A stretch of DNA of 64,000 nucleotides from Oikopleura dioica (taxonomy: Eukaryota > Chordata > Appendicularia > Copelata > Oikopleuridae). The stretch lies in the NCBI GenBank assembly GCA_907165135.1, contig OU015567.1:4283001-4347000 (forward strand), in the 5' to 3' direction. Below are positions 11,044 through 20,891 of the stretch, one piece after another (the first letter of the stretch is position 1; every line of letters starts with the position of its first letter). The position numbers and the translations under genes were made by a program. Below the pieces are notes generated by a model. It did not search any database and was not told the origin of the DNA. It worked only from the letters and a program-made list of their open reading frames with translations.

Positions 11044-11538
11044 ATGATGAAATCAATGCTCTTTGGTCTCTTTGCCGTCGGATCCGCTTCTGTCGACCAT
11101 TTCGGCAAGATCCGAATGCCTCGATTTGAAAAACTGGTCGGTTCGGAGGTCGATTTGGCTGGCCCGATCGCCGTTGACTCGGAAAAAGACTGTACTGACC
11201 TCTGCCGCGTTGCATCGTTCTTTGCCAGTCCGACACGACAATACGATGCCTACTGTGATTTTGCGGATATCTACGCTGACGGACAATGCTTTCTCTCTGA
11301 AATTCCAACATTGCAAGAATTCATCGTCGACAAAACTGGCTCCCGTGCACTTTCCTGCCGCGCTCTTTGCTCCTTCATGTCCGACTGCATGGTTGTTCAG
11401 ACCGAGTCAAAAATAACGCGACGAATGACCTCCCGAACTTGCTCCTTTTTCAATGGATACGTCGAGGTTCAACGAACCAGGTTTCCCGTCGAAGTCGAGA
11501 TGAAACAGACCATGTTTGAAAAATACATCCAAATGTGA
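11044..11538 (+). CDS. Secreted cysteine-rich protein, copy A (164 aa)
   Basis: A single-exon gene starting MMKSMLFGLFAVGSASVDH, a likely signal peptide. The mature part carries about ten cysteines in pairs (DCTDLC, YCDF, QCFL, CRALC, DCMV, TCSF), a spacing that recalls PAN/apple-like extracellular modules, although I cannot assign one. A TATA box sits 96 bp upstream. The paralogue at 37,537-38,031 differs at five residues, all but one of them in the second half, so both are probably under purifying selection or were recently homogenised. The 3' flank is interrupted 141 bp after the stop by the LTR retrotransposon. Confidence 0.85.
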   Translation: MMKSMLFGLFAVGSASVDHFGKIRMPRFEKLVGSEVDLAGPIAVDSEKDCTDLCRVASFFASPTRQYDAYCDFADIYADGQCFLSEIPTLQEFIVDKTGSRALSCRALCSFMSDCMVVQTESKITRRMTSRTCSFFNGYVEVQRTRFPVEVEMKQTMFEKYIQM

Positions 11539-11675
11539 ACTGCTGACCATATTTCCCCTGTTCTGTTCTCTTTATTTCATTTACTATTCTACTTCTATCT
11601 TATCTTATTATCTTACTTATCTGAGTAAAGTTATCTCATGCAGAAAATCGCGTTTGCCAAATTCACCCTGTCAAC

Positions 11676-11679
11676 ACAA
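11676..11679. repeat. Target site duplication ACAA (left)
   Basis: ACAA directly precedes the left LTR and recurs directly after the right LTR at 22,983-22,986. The paralogous unoccupied site at about 38,126 reads TTACACAAAT, consistent with ACAA being the original target. Confidence 0.85.
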
Positions 11680-11952
11680 TAGATAGTGTCCTTCTCTTAA
11701 TGTTCTGTCTGGATGATGCCTGAGCTGCTTTGGTCTGTAAAAAGGGATCAACTGACTGTTTCCGGTTCTATTGTTGTATTTGCTTGTGTGTAAGTGGACA
11801 GTTTGTATATAGTAATTGAATGACTGTATAACTGACTGACAGCGTTAGATGGTTGGCAGAGTCTTATATAGAGTGGTGGTTGCTATGTGTTATTCAGTAA
11901 GATGTTGTCTTGGTTACAGTTCAGAATAGATCAGAGTTGGGACACTACTGTA
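11680..11952 (-). repeat. 3' LTR of the Tor-like element
   Basis: The sequence begins TAGATAGTGTCC and ends GGACACTACTGTA on the plus strand, giving terminal inverted TAGTGTCC/GGACACTA. A TATA motif on the minus strand (CTTATATA read from plus at 11,863-11,870) would serve as the U3 promoter. Confidence 0.92.
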
Positions 11953-11968
11953 TCCCTCCCCTCCTGTC
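11953..11968 (-). promoter_or_regulatory. Polypurine tract
   Basis: On the minus strand the 16 bases next to the 3' LTR read GACAGGAGGGGAGGGA. A purine run immediately upstream of the 3' LTR is where plus-strand DNA synthesis is primed in LTR elements. Confidence 0.8.
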
Positions 11969-12308
11969 TAATTTTGAGAGCATAATTTAACTGAAGGAAG
12001 GGGTGGTATTTAACATTACTTCTTTGCTTCATTTCTTCAATACATTTCTTTGCTTCTGCTGTTGCATCATTTTAGTAGCGTAATAAGTGACTGAGTAAAT
12101 ATATGTACACGCAGTTTTCAAGTTTCATTTCAGTACATAGAATTTTTAGCGATAGTAGAATAAAATTTTTTTTTTTGTAGTTTTTTCGGTTTTTTGTAGA
12201 TTTTGATTTTTACATTGATTGATTATAAAGATTTTTATCTTAGATTTTTTCATGAATTTTATACTTTTTTTTTTTTTTCTTTTGATGTTTTCTTTTTGCT
12301 GTGACTCG

Positions 12309-13238
12309 TTAGATGTTGTAGCTTCGTGGTTGTGGTTGTATTGGTTGTGCTTGTACTGGTGTGTTAATCGAGCTGACACAAGGTGTGCCGATATGCTGAT
12401 TCTCTAATTGTGATGTGAGTTCCTCGATTCGCTTCTTCAAATCCATTATAACATAATCTTTCTCGTCGTGTTTGTACGTGATATTGTCCGATGTAATAAT
12501 TAGCTGTTCGATTCTTGTTCTAGAAGTGGCGATGAGTTGTGCTTCCAGTTGTTTTCCAGCATTTGCCTTCGCTAATACTGTGCCGCTTTCGATTGCATCG
12601 CCTTCTTCATGCAATATTTGCCATTGCATGTTTTTAAATCGTTGAGTGTCTTTTGGTTCCAATTGATCTTCTTTCTTCCACTCACTATCTCCCCATTTTT
12701 CCCAACTCTCTGATTTCCAAGAGTGTTCGTTGGGGGAATTTCCCCATACCTTATCAGTTCTGGAACTGGTGACTTGGGAGTTCCAGTGGCTGTTTTTCGG
12801 GTAAATCTTTCTCTTGTTCATCTTTTTGTTATTTCTGAAAAACTTTGAACTGATTTCTTCTTCTGAGCAGTATCGTGGCTTCAACCGTTATATATATATA
12901 CTTGTATTGACTTTGTTTCCATGGCAGACTGTAGTTCTTCTTTTCATTCGTGATTTCCGTTGAATTGTTCTTGATTTCCCTTCCTTCGTTGATTGTTGAT
13001 CGCCGCGCTTTTTCCGCAGTTGGTTGCTATCGTCGATTTCCGATTTCCGCTTCAATTGTCCATCGTCGTTGCGTCGATTTCCTTTTTCCATTGTTCGTCG
13101 TCGCCGCGCAGATTTCCGTTTCCCATTGTTCGTCGTTGCTCCGTTTCCAGGTGGTGACATCCGCTTTGGTTCCGTTCCGGTGTTGACTTCTCCATTTATC
13201 GTCAAGACTTCTTCCGTTCTGTTTCCAGGTGTTTCCAT
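12309..13238 (-). CDS. Extra 3' open frame(s) of the Tor-like element
   Basis: Two open frames lie in the same frame, separated by one TAA within a TA microsatellite at about 12,887. The first (13238-12888) is rich in Arg, Lys and Asn and comes from a degenerate repeat (TTTCCATTGTTCGTCGTCG-like units). The second (12884-12309) ends in a probable coiled coil (IMDLKKRIEELTSQLENQ) after a W/K/E-rich region. I know no homologue. They lie between env and the 3' LTR, where accessory genes of retroelements sit. It is uncertain that they are translated. Confidence 0.4.
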
Positions 13239-13364
13239 TGTTCCATTGCTCGGTGGCCGCTCTCATCAGTCCGCCTAGCAACGCCGACTGTATTTAAAGT
13301 GATCAAAATCTGTCGATTCATCAAATTTTGAAGTTTAAAAATTTGTTGAAATTTTGAAACCATT

Positions 13365-13829
13365 ATGCAAAGAGAACTTTTGCGCAAATTTTCCGAGTTC
13401 GAGATCCCGCGTAATCAGCAAGAGGTCGATATTCGCAGTTCGTTCCGGGCCACTGGATTTACCATTCTTGGGGGCATCTCGTCGGCGGATGAGGTGATTT
13501 GCTTTTTGGAGGCAGTCTTCTGTTGGGATGACTATCACGAATCTTTTGTGATTGCAGAGGTATTGACGCACAACGAAGATGGGTCCTATTCCCGCCGGTA
13601 TCGAGTCTGCCCCTATGGTTTGGCGGATTCTGTAATTACGTCGCTTCTTCTTGGTCTTGGTGGAGCATGCTGCATCAATTTTACAAGGTCCAATTGGCAT
13701 AAGATTTTAGACTACTCCTTTTTCAAGGAACATTGCTATTGGTTCAATCTTCAGAGAGAACTGGGAAGTGATTTGATGGCTGCAACATACTCCACTGACT
13801 TGTTTCGCCAGCTTTCAGTCTACTTCTAA
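13365..13829 (+). CDS. Antisense gene inside the Tor-like element (154 aa)
   Basis: This open frame runs against all the retroviral-type genes. It starts with ATG in CCATTATGC and ends TAA. A TATTTAAAG box lies about 75 bp upstream and an AATAAA about 75 bp downstream (13,904-13,909), so it has the outline of a whole single-exon gene. The protein is neutral and of globular composition, with hydrophobic cores (SVITSLLLGLGGACCINF) and no repeats; it contains FRATGFTILGGISSADEVI. I do not recognise it. It may be a captured host or viral gene. Codon use looks ordinary. Confidence 0.6.
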   Translation: MQRELLRKFSEFEIPRNQQEVDIRSSFRATGFTILGGISSADEVICFLEAVFCWDDYHESFVIAEVLTHNEDGSYSRRYRVCPYGLADSVITSLLLGLGGACCINFTRSNWHKILDYSFFKEHCYWFNLQRELGSDLMAATYSTDLFRQLSVYF

Positions 13830-14320
13830 GCCCTCTGTTTCTTTTGTTTTTTCGTAGAATATAGAATATTTTTGAACTGGTGTTTTACAGTTATTTGCAG
13901 GAAAAATAAATTTATGCATTTGAAGGTTAACAGTACTGATTTAGAATGGGTAAGCATTGAACGGGTAGGTAGTTGTTACTGTAATTCGTGTGAGGTTAGA
14001 GAAGTGTAATTCTTGGTACAGTACTTTTTTGCATTAAGCATAGCTAAGTATGAGTGACATGATAGGTACGACTGTAATAATGTGTTAATTACTGTAATTA
14101 ACGTGAGATAAGCAATGTGAAATTTGTGGAGAATTCTGATTTTCAGGTAAATATCAAGGGTATTACTGTAGTTATTCTGGTGGTTACTAATGAGTAGATG
14201 GCGATTTACAGTGTGTTAGCAGGGTTACAGTATTTTGGCCTTTCGGCATCTTTTTTCAAAGAAAGTAGTTATAGTGGTTCTTCTTATCGGAACATCTTTT
14301 GCTTTCTTTGTGTGACTGTA

Positions 14321-15082
14321 TTAAAATTTTATCTTCGCTTTTCTAGAGCGTGATCTAGTTCCTAGTCCTGTGAGTTTATTTGTAGAAGTTAAACAGCATT
14401 TCAGGAGGTTTTTTAGTAGGGTTAATATAATGATAAGTATAATGATGATAGTAGTAGCCTTTTCAATTTTTCCAAAATAATATTTTATTTTTGAGTGATG
14501 CTGAGATGGTATCATATTCATGACTTTGTTATTAAATAAAGGTAAAATTTGATCGTCTTGGTTAAAAAAGTTTTTTCCAAATTCAACGGGTGTAACTGTG
14601 ATATTAATGTTGGTAGGTTTTTGTTTTTCAAATAAGCTAGCGGGCAAGAATAAGGAGGGATAACAGTCTACTAAAATTTCTTCGCCCCTTATTTTATCCG
14701 CGCTTATGAAATTTCGACCTTTAAACAGCTGTAATTCATTTGCGATATCATTTTCTTTTAGAATGATCTTTGATTCTTTGTGTGTGCTGATTAATATACC
14801 TCTTTTCGCAAGAGATATGTAACAAGTCTCTTGCTGTCCTTTGATTGTTAGTGGGTAGCATGTTATTGGAAGATCACTTTTGGAGTTAATCAGAGCTCGA
14901 GCGCAAATTCTTTCATGTGAATCATTGTTTAAATTTGTAAGCTTACATGATATTATATTTGTTGATTCGGAGCAGTGCTTTGCTGTGATTATTTCCATTA
15001 TTTCTTGATTTAAAAATAAAAATTCTGGAATTTTCGGCATCAGATAATCATTATTATTCTCTAATTTCGGTGCAACGTTCAT
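14321..15082 (-). CDS. env: Env, C-terminal part with transmembrane anchor
   Basis: This 253-residue frame continues the env gene after a one-base frame break near 15,070-15,082. It has several cysteines and N-glycosylation sequons, a long hydrophobic anchor around TIIIILIIILTLLKNLLKC, and a short basic cytoplasmic tail. It would form the membrane-anchored end of the fusion subunit. The first methionine here is probably not a real start. Confidence 0.8.
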   Translation of the reverse strand: MNVAPKLENNNDYLMPKIPEFLFLNQEIMEIITAKHCSESTNIISCKLTNLNNDSHERICARALINSKSDLPITCYPLTIKGQQETCYISLAKRGILISTHKESKIILKENDIANELQLFKGRNFISADKIRGEEILVDCYPSLFLPASLFEKQKPTNINITVTPVEFGKNFFNQDDQILPLFNNKVMNMIPSQHHSKIKYYFGKIEKATTIIIILIIILTLLKNLLKCCLTSTNKLTGLGTRSRSRKAKIKF

Positions 15083-16751
15083 ACGAATTGGTAGGAATGA
15101 ACTTTTTTTCAGCTAATGGAATCTGCATGAAGTATCGAAAAACTAATTTATACGCTATTTCTGCATCTTTGAAAATTCCGATTAATTGAACTCGATTTTT
15201 GTTAAATAGATATAAACAGCTCGTTGTTATGTAATTTTTTGCCGAATTCAATTTTTTACATTTATTTAGAAAAGCGTTCAGAATTGTTGTGTCGCTTATA
15301 TCTATTAGCTGATTTATCCTCATTAAGAATTTTTCAATATTTGCATTTACTATTTGACTAATTGTTGATTCTATTATTTGTGATTCTAGCTTACATGTTT
15401 CTTCAGCGATGACAGTTTCGATGGCAACTGTGTTACTTTTGATATGCTCTATGTCTTTCTCCATACTTCTAATTTCTTCCTCTTCTTTTTGTTTAAGTGA
15501 ACCTCGGTATAAGTGTTCCATTATAAGTCCTCCTATTAGTCCTGATGCAACTGCTACTGCTTGTCGTTTGCCACGTCTTCGTGCATTTATAGCTTTAGGG
15601 TCGATTGAATACCATCCCCAATGGGTAGTGAGCTGATATGTTGGGAGGCCTTCTTTTTGGAGATAATTCTGGAAAATATTGCAAGCTTCTTCTGCCAATT
15701 CTATATGTACTACAAAGTACATGTTCTGTTTGCTCATTGGTTCGTGGGGAAGCGGGCATGTAATGCTGAAGTAGTCATATGCCATTACTGTGCAGTGTTT
15801 CCCATACATGGCCGTATCTATGTAGTCTTCTTCCATTGCTTCTTTTTCTTCGTCCGATAAGTAAATTACTTTGATATTATACTCGAGATTGTTTTCAAGC
15901 CAATCGTGGCCTTCTTCAGTGTTGAGCCAGGCTCTTTCTTCGTCGTTCATACTCATATGGATACCCACCTCTTCGATAAGCATTTTGTTTTTTACTACCA
16001 TCCAAAAGACATTTGTTGGTTTGCATTGAAGTCCTATTTTTTCTAAATCGCTTTTTCCCGAGTTCAACACATATTCCTTAAAGATGTTGTGTGTTGTCAC
16101 ATTGTTGACGGAGTTGAATGGTGTCCATTTCAGATTTCTTCGTATTAGTCTGTAACCAAAATTGTAAGTCCTTCCTGCTGGTAAGTAGTTTGTGATTATC
16201 GTTTCTATCGTATTATTTACTTCAGTTCCTCTGAGTGTGTAGGGTAGTGAAATTAATGGATTTCTGTCATCTTGTTTGACAGTTTCTATTGAGCCATCTT
16301 CGTATTGTATTTCTGGCAATTTTGGTGGTTCTGCTGTTGGTTTTGGGCTGCTTCTTCCGTAAACTTCTTCATCATGTTGTAAATTTGTATTTTCAAGGAA
16401 TGTGTTAAATTTTTGAAGTCCTTTTGCTTGAAGTCCTTCGTGCTTCGCGTGAAGGTCGTTGCAGTGGTAGTTTTCGCACGTAAAATAATTCTTGTTGTTT
16501 CGCAGTCTGTCTATGATACCGTGGGCTATGAGAACGTTGATTGATTTGTAATCTTCAGGGTCTTTGAGGCAACTTTTAATGTCTGGTTCTGATACATGTG
16601 GGAACTCTATGTGAAGATTTACTTCTGTAGTTTTCGAGTCAATTTCTATAATTAGATTTTTGTCTATGGGTTCTACAAGGGTATATGTCGCGTTATTATA
16701 AAATGCATTTATGGGAATACATAAGATGAGTTGTAGTATTATTATTTTCAT
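15054..16751 (-). CDS. env: Env, N-terminal and fusion-peptide part (565 aa)
   Basis: It begins with a signal peptide (MKIIILQLILCIPINAF) and has multiple NxT/S sequons. At about residues 388-396 it has a basic furin-type site (RRRGKR) directly followed by a small-residue hydrophobic stretch (QAVAVASGLIGGLI), the arrangement of class I viral fusion proteins. The start codon overlaps the end of the integrase frame by 4 bases. The frame is lost just before 15,054, so the transmembrane part is in a different frame. Such env genes set errantivirus-like gypsy elements apart from plain gypsy elements. Confidence 0.88.
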   Translation of the reverse strand: MKIIILQLILCIPINAFYNNATYTLVEPIDKNLIIEIDSKTTEVNLHIEFPHVSEPDIKSCLKDPEDYKSINVLIAHGIIDRLRNNKNYFTCENYHCNDLHAKHEGLQAKGLQKFNTFLENTNLQHDEEVYGRSSPKPTAEPPKLPEIQYEDGSIETVKQDDRNPLISLPYTLRGTEVNNTIETIITNYLPAGRTYNFGYRLIRRNLKWTPFNSVNNVTTHNIFKEYVLNSGKSDLEKIGLQCKPTNVFWMVVKNKMLIEEVGIHMSMNDEERAWLNTEEGHDWLENNLEYNIKVIYLSDEEKEAMEEDYIDTAMYGKHCTVMAYDYFSITCPLPHEPMSKQNMYFVVHIELAEEACNIFQNYLQKEGLPTYQLTTHWGWYSIDPKAINARRRGKRQAVAVASGLIGGLIMEHLYRGSLKQKEEEEIRSMEKDIEHIKSNTVAIETVIAEETCKLESQIIESTISQIVNANIEKFLMRINQLIDISDTTILNAFLNKCKKLNSAKNYITTSCLYLFNKNRVQLIGIFKDAEIAYKLVFRYFMQIPLAEKKFIPTNSYERCTEIRE

Positions 16752-18709
16752 TGTTTGTAGTTAACTATCTTTCTCTGCCTTTTTCCTCTCCTTGGATGTT
16801 CTCTTGTATAAGGTCTCTCTCCCTCTTTATTTTTCTGGTTGATGATATCTATCAATGATTTAAACTGGCTGCTGTCTGCTTGTAACTCGGTGTTTCTATT
16901 AGCTTTTCCGTTTGGTTGCTGAGTTACGCTTCCTTGTTCCATTGTCATTGACTTTTTTGTCGTACTTCCTGATGTTTGTTCCTTTTCCATTCGTCTCACT
17001 TCTTGAATATTGTCCTTGTCTGGAGTTGCTTCCTGATTTCCATGGTGATTTTCTTCGTCTTCCGATGTTTCTGAGTCGATTTCGAGGAATTTCGGAGTAT
17101 ATCCTTCTTTGTTGTTTTCATCTTCTTCTGTTATCTTTTGGATTGGTAATGGTATTCCAAATTCATCTTTTAGTAGTCCAACTTCTTTTAGTTTCTCTTC
17201 TGTTTCCTTATTCAGCTTTAGTCGTCTTAGCATTTTCTCATTTCTGAAGATCTTCTGTCCAGTTAGAAGATTTTCTAACTTTACAGATCCTCTATTATTT
17301 TCATGGCAAAAGTAAGGTCCAGTTGTCTTCTGACCGTGTCCTAACGGGCTGTAGTCCATGGTGACAACGACTTGTCCTCTTTTTATTTCATCTTTGTTGA
17401 TAGTTCCTTGATTTTCGATGTACTTTATATATTTGTCATTGCCTACTTCCATGTGATACTTCATTAAGTTGCGGTTCCATATTTCTCTTGCTTTTTGCCG
17501 ATCATCATCGCTCAAGTCAGAATATTTTTTCTCCAAGTCTAAATTTGTTCCGAACGATAGAATGTGGTGAGGCGTGATGTTTGTTAGTATTTCCATAGGT
17601 GTTGCCCATTTGAGATTTTCTTTCGGCTTCGAGTTTAGACTTCCAATCGCAAGGTTCAAATGCTCCACGTCATTGAATCCTTCTTCTTCTGCTAGTTTCT
17701 GTGTTGCTAGTATGTGTTTTCGAAAAGGTTTGTGAGTTCTTTCTACTGCATTTCCTGGTGCATTTAAAGGTGTGATTGTGCTATGATAAATGTGGTGTTG
17801 CTTCAAAAATTGTCTAAATTCTGCTCGAAATTCTGGACCATTGTCCGTTAGGACTTTCGTCCCTTCTCCTAGGCAATAACGAAATATGAAGATAAGCATG
17901 GCCTTTTTAACGCTATGTGTTGTTTTATCTTGTATTGGAATTGCATCGAAAAGTTCCGTGAATTTATCTAGTAGACTCAGCGCAAATGGTACGTCCGAGT
18001 TTCTTTTTAGAACAATAATATCTATGCAAATTTCTTGAAATGGCCTAATTGATGGAATCGTTTTTCTACTCGAAAGTTGTGGCGTTCGCCTTTTCCGCAT
18101 TTGGCATATAAAACAATTTTGAACGATTTGCCTCATTATTTTTGATTTTTTATGGACATGAATTTTGTTTTTTGTGAGCAACTTGTTAAGTGGTTTTTCA
18201 CTACTGTGTCCAAAACTGTAGTGAAATGTTGTAAGTGTTATGAATGCTTGTTCTTTTGGTAGAATGATTTTAGTTTCCTTATTTGGGAAGATTTTGTGTA
18301 ATATTCCATCGATGTTTTCGTATTGGGCTTCTCCTATTTCCCATATGAGTTTTCCATTTGATTTTCTGCGTACATCAATGCAGAATCCATCTTGTTCCTG
18401 TGCTGCTTTTATTTCTTCTTTCGTGAATGAAATAGTACTTGGATGTTTGAGTTTGACATCTTCCAGTATTTTAATATTATTTAGCTTCTCTTCTGGTAGT
18501 ACCGCATTTGCCCATTTTGTTATATCTGCTGCTTCGAACGTCGATGTGTTTGTGATTGCTCTGCTAAGTCCATCCACGCAGTTGATAAGGCTGCTTTTTG
18601 CTGATACATATCTAATTTCTAGATTTGGCATTTCCATAATGCACGCGAGTGCCTTGCGAACTCTCGTTACCGGTTCTTTCTTTGCTGTCTCGTTATTTTC
18701 CAATGTCAT
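16748..18709 (-). CDS. pol: Pol C-terminal part: RNase H end and integrase
   Basis: The first about 80 residues finish RNase H and its connection. Then come the integrase zinc finger (H-x3-H in FHYSFGH, C-x2-C in CFICQ), the D,D-35-E core (D in ICIDI, D in LTDNGPEF, E in NAVERTH), and a GPY/F module (TTGPYF...VKLENLLTG). The last about 130 residues are low-complexity and charged. Integrase joins the cDNA to the host chromosome. The frame is offset from the preceding RT/RNase H frame, the break being near an A run at 18,832-18,835. Confidence 0.92.
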   Translation of the reverse strand: MTLENNETAKKEPVTRVRKALACIMEMPNLEIRYVSAKSSLINCVDGLSRAITNTSTFEAADITKWANAVLPEEKLNNIKILEDVKLKHPSTISFTKEEIKAAQEQDGFCIDVRRKSNGKLIWEIGEAQYENIDGILHKIFPNKETKIILPKEQAFITLTTFHYSFGHSSEKPLNKLLTKNKIHVHKKSKIMRQIVQNCFICQMRKRRTPQLSSRKTIPSIRPFQEICIDIIVLKRNSDVPFALSLLDKFTELFDAIPIQDKTTHSVKKAMLIFIFRYCLGEGTKVLTDNGPEFRAEFRQFLKQHHIYHSTITPLNAPGNAVERTHKPFRKHILATQKLAEEEGFNDVEHLNLAIGSLNSKPKENLKWATPMEILTNITPHHILSFGTNLDLEKKYSDLSDDDRQKAREIWNRNLMKYHMEVGNDKYIKYIENQGTINKDEIKRGQVVVTMDYSPLGHGQKTTGPYFCHENNRGSVKLENLLTGQKIFRNEKMLRRLKLNKETEEKLKEVGLLKDEFGIPLPIQKITEEDENNKEGYTPKFLEIDSETSEDEENHHGNQEATPDKDNIQEVRRMEKEQTSGSTTKKSMTMEQGSVTQQPNGKANRNTELQADSSQFKSLIDIINQKNKEGERPYTREHPRRGKRQRKIVNYKQ

Positions 18710-19335
18710 AAGTGATTTATGGTCGACAAACGCGTAAAGTTTCCTCCTTGTATCGATAAGATCTTTGAAGTACGTAAGTGTTTCATCAGTCCGACCATTT
18801 CCCTGTTCCTCGATGAGTCTAGTTGTAAGTGTTTTGCAAAAGCTCCCGATCCATAAGCAATTGGCTTTATATTTTTAACTTCTTCGTCATTGACTTCGGC
18901 TAGTCCGTACATGCAACCATAGCCAGTTAGTGAACTGTCGACGGCTATAATGTATGATTCTCCTATTTGAGGTAATGCATGAAAGAGTTGATTTGAATTT
19001 CTGATGTTTTGTTTCAATTTTTCTACCGCTGTGTTGACTTTTTCAGATCCTTTGAATTTCTTGTTCGAAACTTCATCCATTAGGGGTTTTAGAATATTCA
19101 TTGCTCTTGGTATGACTCTTGCGTAGAATTGCACAGATCCCAAATACTTCTGCAAATCTTTTTGTGTTTTCGGCGTTTCTAATTTGATAAGTCCTTCGTA
19201 TTTTGATTTGATCGGTTTTATTCCTTCACTATTTAGTCGAAATCCTAAGAATTCTACTTCGTTCGTTCCAAATTTGCATTTGTGTATATCCAAGATGATG
19301 TCGTTGTCCAAAGTTGTTTTGAGAAGCCATTCCAC
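18706..19335 (-). CDS. pol: Pol middle part: RT thumb and RNase H start
   Basis: The frame contains the RT thumb/connection (FLGFRLNSEGIKP; LGSVQFYARVIP) and the start of a gypsy-type RNase H (IIAVDSSLTGYGCMYGL, with the first catalytic Asp). It opens after a one-base offset near 19,343 and loses frame near 18,832, after which the right reading continues in the next frame. The apparent start is not a true initiator. Confidence 0.85.
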   Translation of the reverse strand: MEWLLKTTLDNDIILDIHKCKFGTNEVEFLGFRLNSEGIKPIKSKYEGLIKLETPKTQKDLQKYLGSVQFYARVIPRAMNILKPLMDEVSNKKFKGSEKVNTAVEKLKQNIRNSNQLFHALPQIGESYIIAVDSSLTGYGCMYGLAEVNDEEVKNIKPIAYGSGAFAKHLQLDSSRNREMVGLMKHLRTSKILSIQGGNFTRLSTINHL

Positions 19336-19337
19336 AG

Positions 19338-20891
19338 CTAATCCAAGTGTTTTTCAACTGCAATGAGAATGACGTCATCCAGATAAGTTTCTATTCGAAA
19401 GTCATTTTCAAATCGTCTTGGTAGCTCGTAGACTTCATGGATGAATTGACTAAAGCATGCTGGTGCTATTGAAAGTCCTTGTGAGCACTTTTTGTATTGA
19501 AGTAGTTTCTTTGGTGTCGGAAATGCTGTGTATTTGCGGTCTTCTGGAGCGATTGCAAGGGTAAAGTAACCCGACTTCATATCTACACTGATAAATTTGA
19601 TTGGTGATTTCGGGTGCGCGCGTTGAAGATCTCCAATATTTATCGCGATGCTATGAAATAGGCTTCGAATGCTTCGTATCGGCCATTGAGGGACGTTTAA
19701 CAGTGGGTTTAGCCATAATCTGAAGTTCGTGACCAATCGATATTTGTTGTTCTTTTTCTTTATGATCATCGATGGTGATGTCCATGAACTGTTGCTGTGT
19801 TCGAGTACGCCGCTCTTTACCAATTTCTCAAGAAAATCCATAATTTGGGACTCCTCGTTATTTGGGAATTTGTAAGGTCTTCTTGATTCTGGACGTCTAT
19901 TTTCCATGTTCTCATTGAATTCTAGCTTTATCAAATAGTTTTTGTTGAATCCCACATCATTCTCTTGTCTCGCGAACACAGGATGGTATTTTCTCGTTTT
20001 CTCCAGAATTTCTTCTTTTATTTCCTCTTCAACTTCTGCTTCTCTAATTTTTGATTCTATAAGTGTTGCCATGTTATTTTGCCTTATCAGATTTGTCCTT
20101 TGTCTCTTCCATGACTCGTATTCTCTTGAGTGTTGTTCTAGTTCCGGTCTTGATAACATGTCTGCTCTTATGAGAGTGTTAATTGTTTCCAATGTTGAAT
20201 TATTTTCTGCGATTTCTCCAAGAATAGTTTTTTCTTCAATGATTATCGATTTCCAGCTTTCATTTATTCCATATAATGTTTTGCTTTCTCCATTAAGTAC
20301 ATCGAATTGTATTCCGCATTTTTCCATATCTTTGCTTTTGTCGATAAGTACCTCACCTTTTATGTTTTCATTTATTTTCAGGGAAAAACTTTCTTTTGGA
20401 CCTATGATTACTGAGGTCTTGTTAGTTATTTCGTTCTTATTCTTTCTTCGAGTGGTTTTTACTACGATGGTATCTATTTCTACTATTTCTGTTATCTCGT
20501 TAATCTCTAGTGGATTGAGTTCAATATTTATTCTCGAAAAGTTAATGTCCAACATCCTTATTAATGGGTAACCTAATATACAGTCGAAATTCAAGTTGGC
20601 GTCTGTAAGAAATAGTTTCGCCTCTGGTACTTCTAGATCCAAGCACGGGAAATAAATATTAGGCGTAATGTGATCTGATATTTTATCTAAGATTTTTCCA
20701 TCTCCTCCTTTAATTATGAATTTTTCACATGAGTTTGTTATTGAACTGTGACCTATGTTTCTTCTTTTTATTAAATTAAGTGATGATCCAGAGTCAAGCA
20801 AAGCGTTTACATTTATATTTACATTTTGATTAAGTTTTATGATTATACCGATAACTGGTAGTCCTTGATTTCTAGGAGCTGTTTCGGTCAT
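19338..20891 (-). CDS. pol: Protease and reverse transcriptase, N-terminal pol (517 aa)
   Basis: Residues about 30-130 are a retropepsin with active-site LLDSGSSLNLI. Residues about 330-515 are the RT fingers and palm: VKSGVLEHSNSSWTSP, then DMKSGYFTLAI (first Asp), then the catalytic box YLDDVILIA (YxDD). The ATG lies in the 20-base overlap with the gag end (gag stop at 20,872). Pol could be reached by a +1 shift or by reinitiation. The frame ends six residues after the YLDD region because of a one-base offset. Confidence 0.93.
   Translation of the reverse strand: MTETAPRNQGLPVIGIIIKLNQNVNINVNALLDSGSSLNLIKRRNIGHSSITNSCEKFIIKGGDGKILDKISDHITPNIYFPCLDLEVPEAKLFLTDANLNFDCILGYPLIRMLDINFSRINIELNPLEINEITEIVEIDTIVVKTTRRKNKNEITNKTSVIIGPKESFSLKINENIKGEVLIDKSKDMEKCGIQFDVLNGESKTLYGINESWKSIIIEEKTILGEIAENNSTLETINTLIRADMLSRPELEQHSREYESWKRQRTNLIRQNNMATLIESKIREAEVEEEIKEEILEKTRKYHPVFARQENDVGFNKNYLIKLEFNENMENRRPESRRPYKFPNNEESQIMDFLEKLVKSGVLEHSNSSWTSPSMIIKKKNNKYRLVTNFRLWLNPLLNVPQWPIRSIRSLFHSIAINIGDLQRAHPKSPIKFISVDMKSGYFTLAIAPEDRKYTAFPTPKKLLQYKKCSQGLSIAPACFSQFIHEVYELPRRFENDFRIETYLDDVILIAVEKHLD

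Larger units (their letters stand above)
9330..11660. repeat. Segmental duplication, copy A (left part)
   Basis: This block aligns with 24,600-24,954 plus 36,807-38,150 (copy B). Shared anchors include CGCTGCAGTCTATGTTATAA, the GCCGTTTGCCCAAATTGAGG region, the exon-B pseudogene and the whole secreted-protein gene with promoter. Copy A continues after the LTR element from 22,983 to about 24,600. Nearly identical flanks around the gene, against looser similarity elsewhere, suggest a fairly recent duplication or later gene conversion. Confidence 0.8.

Noticed and set aside
15409-15860. Plus-strand frames opposite env
   Set aside because: They are shadows of the env coding sequence with no promoter, no polyadenylation signal and no protein-like composition.
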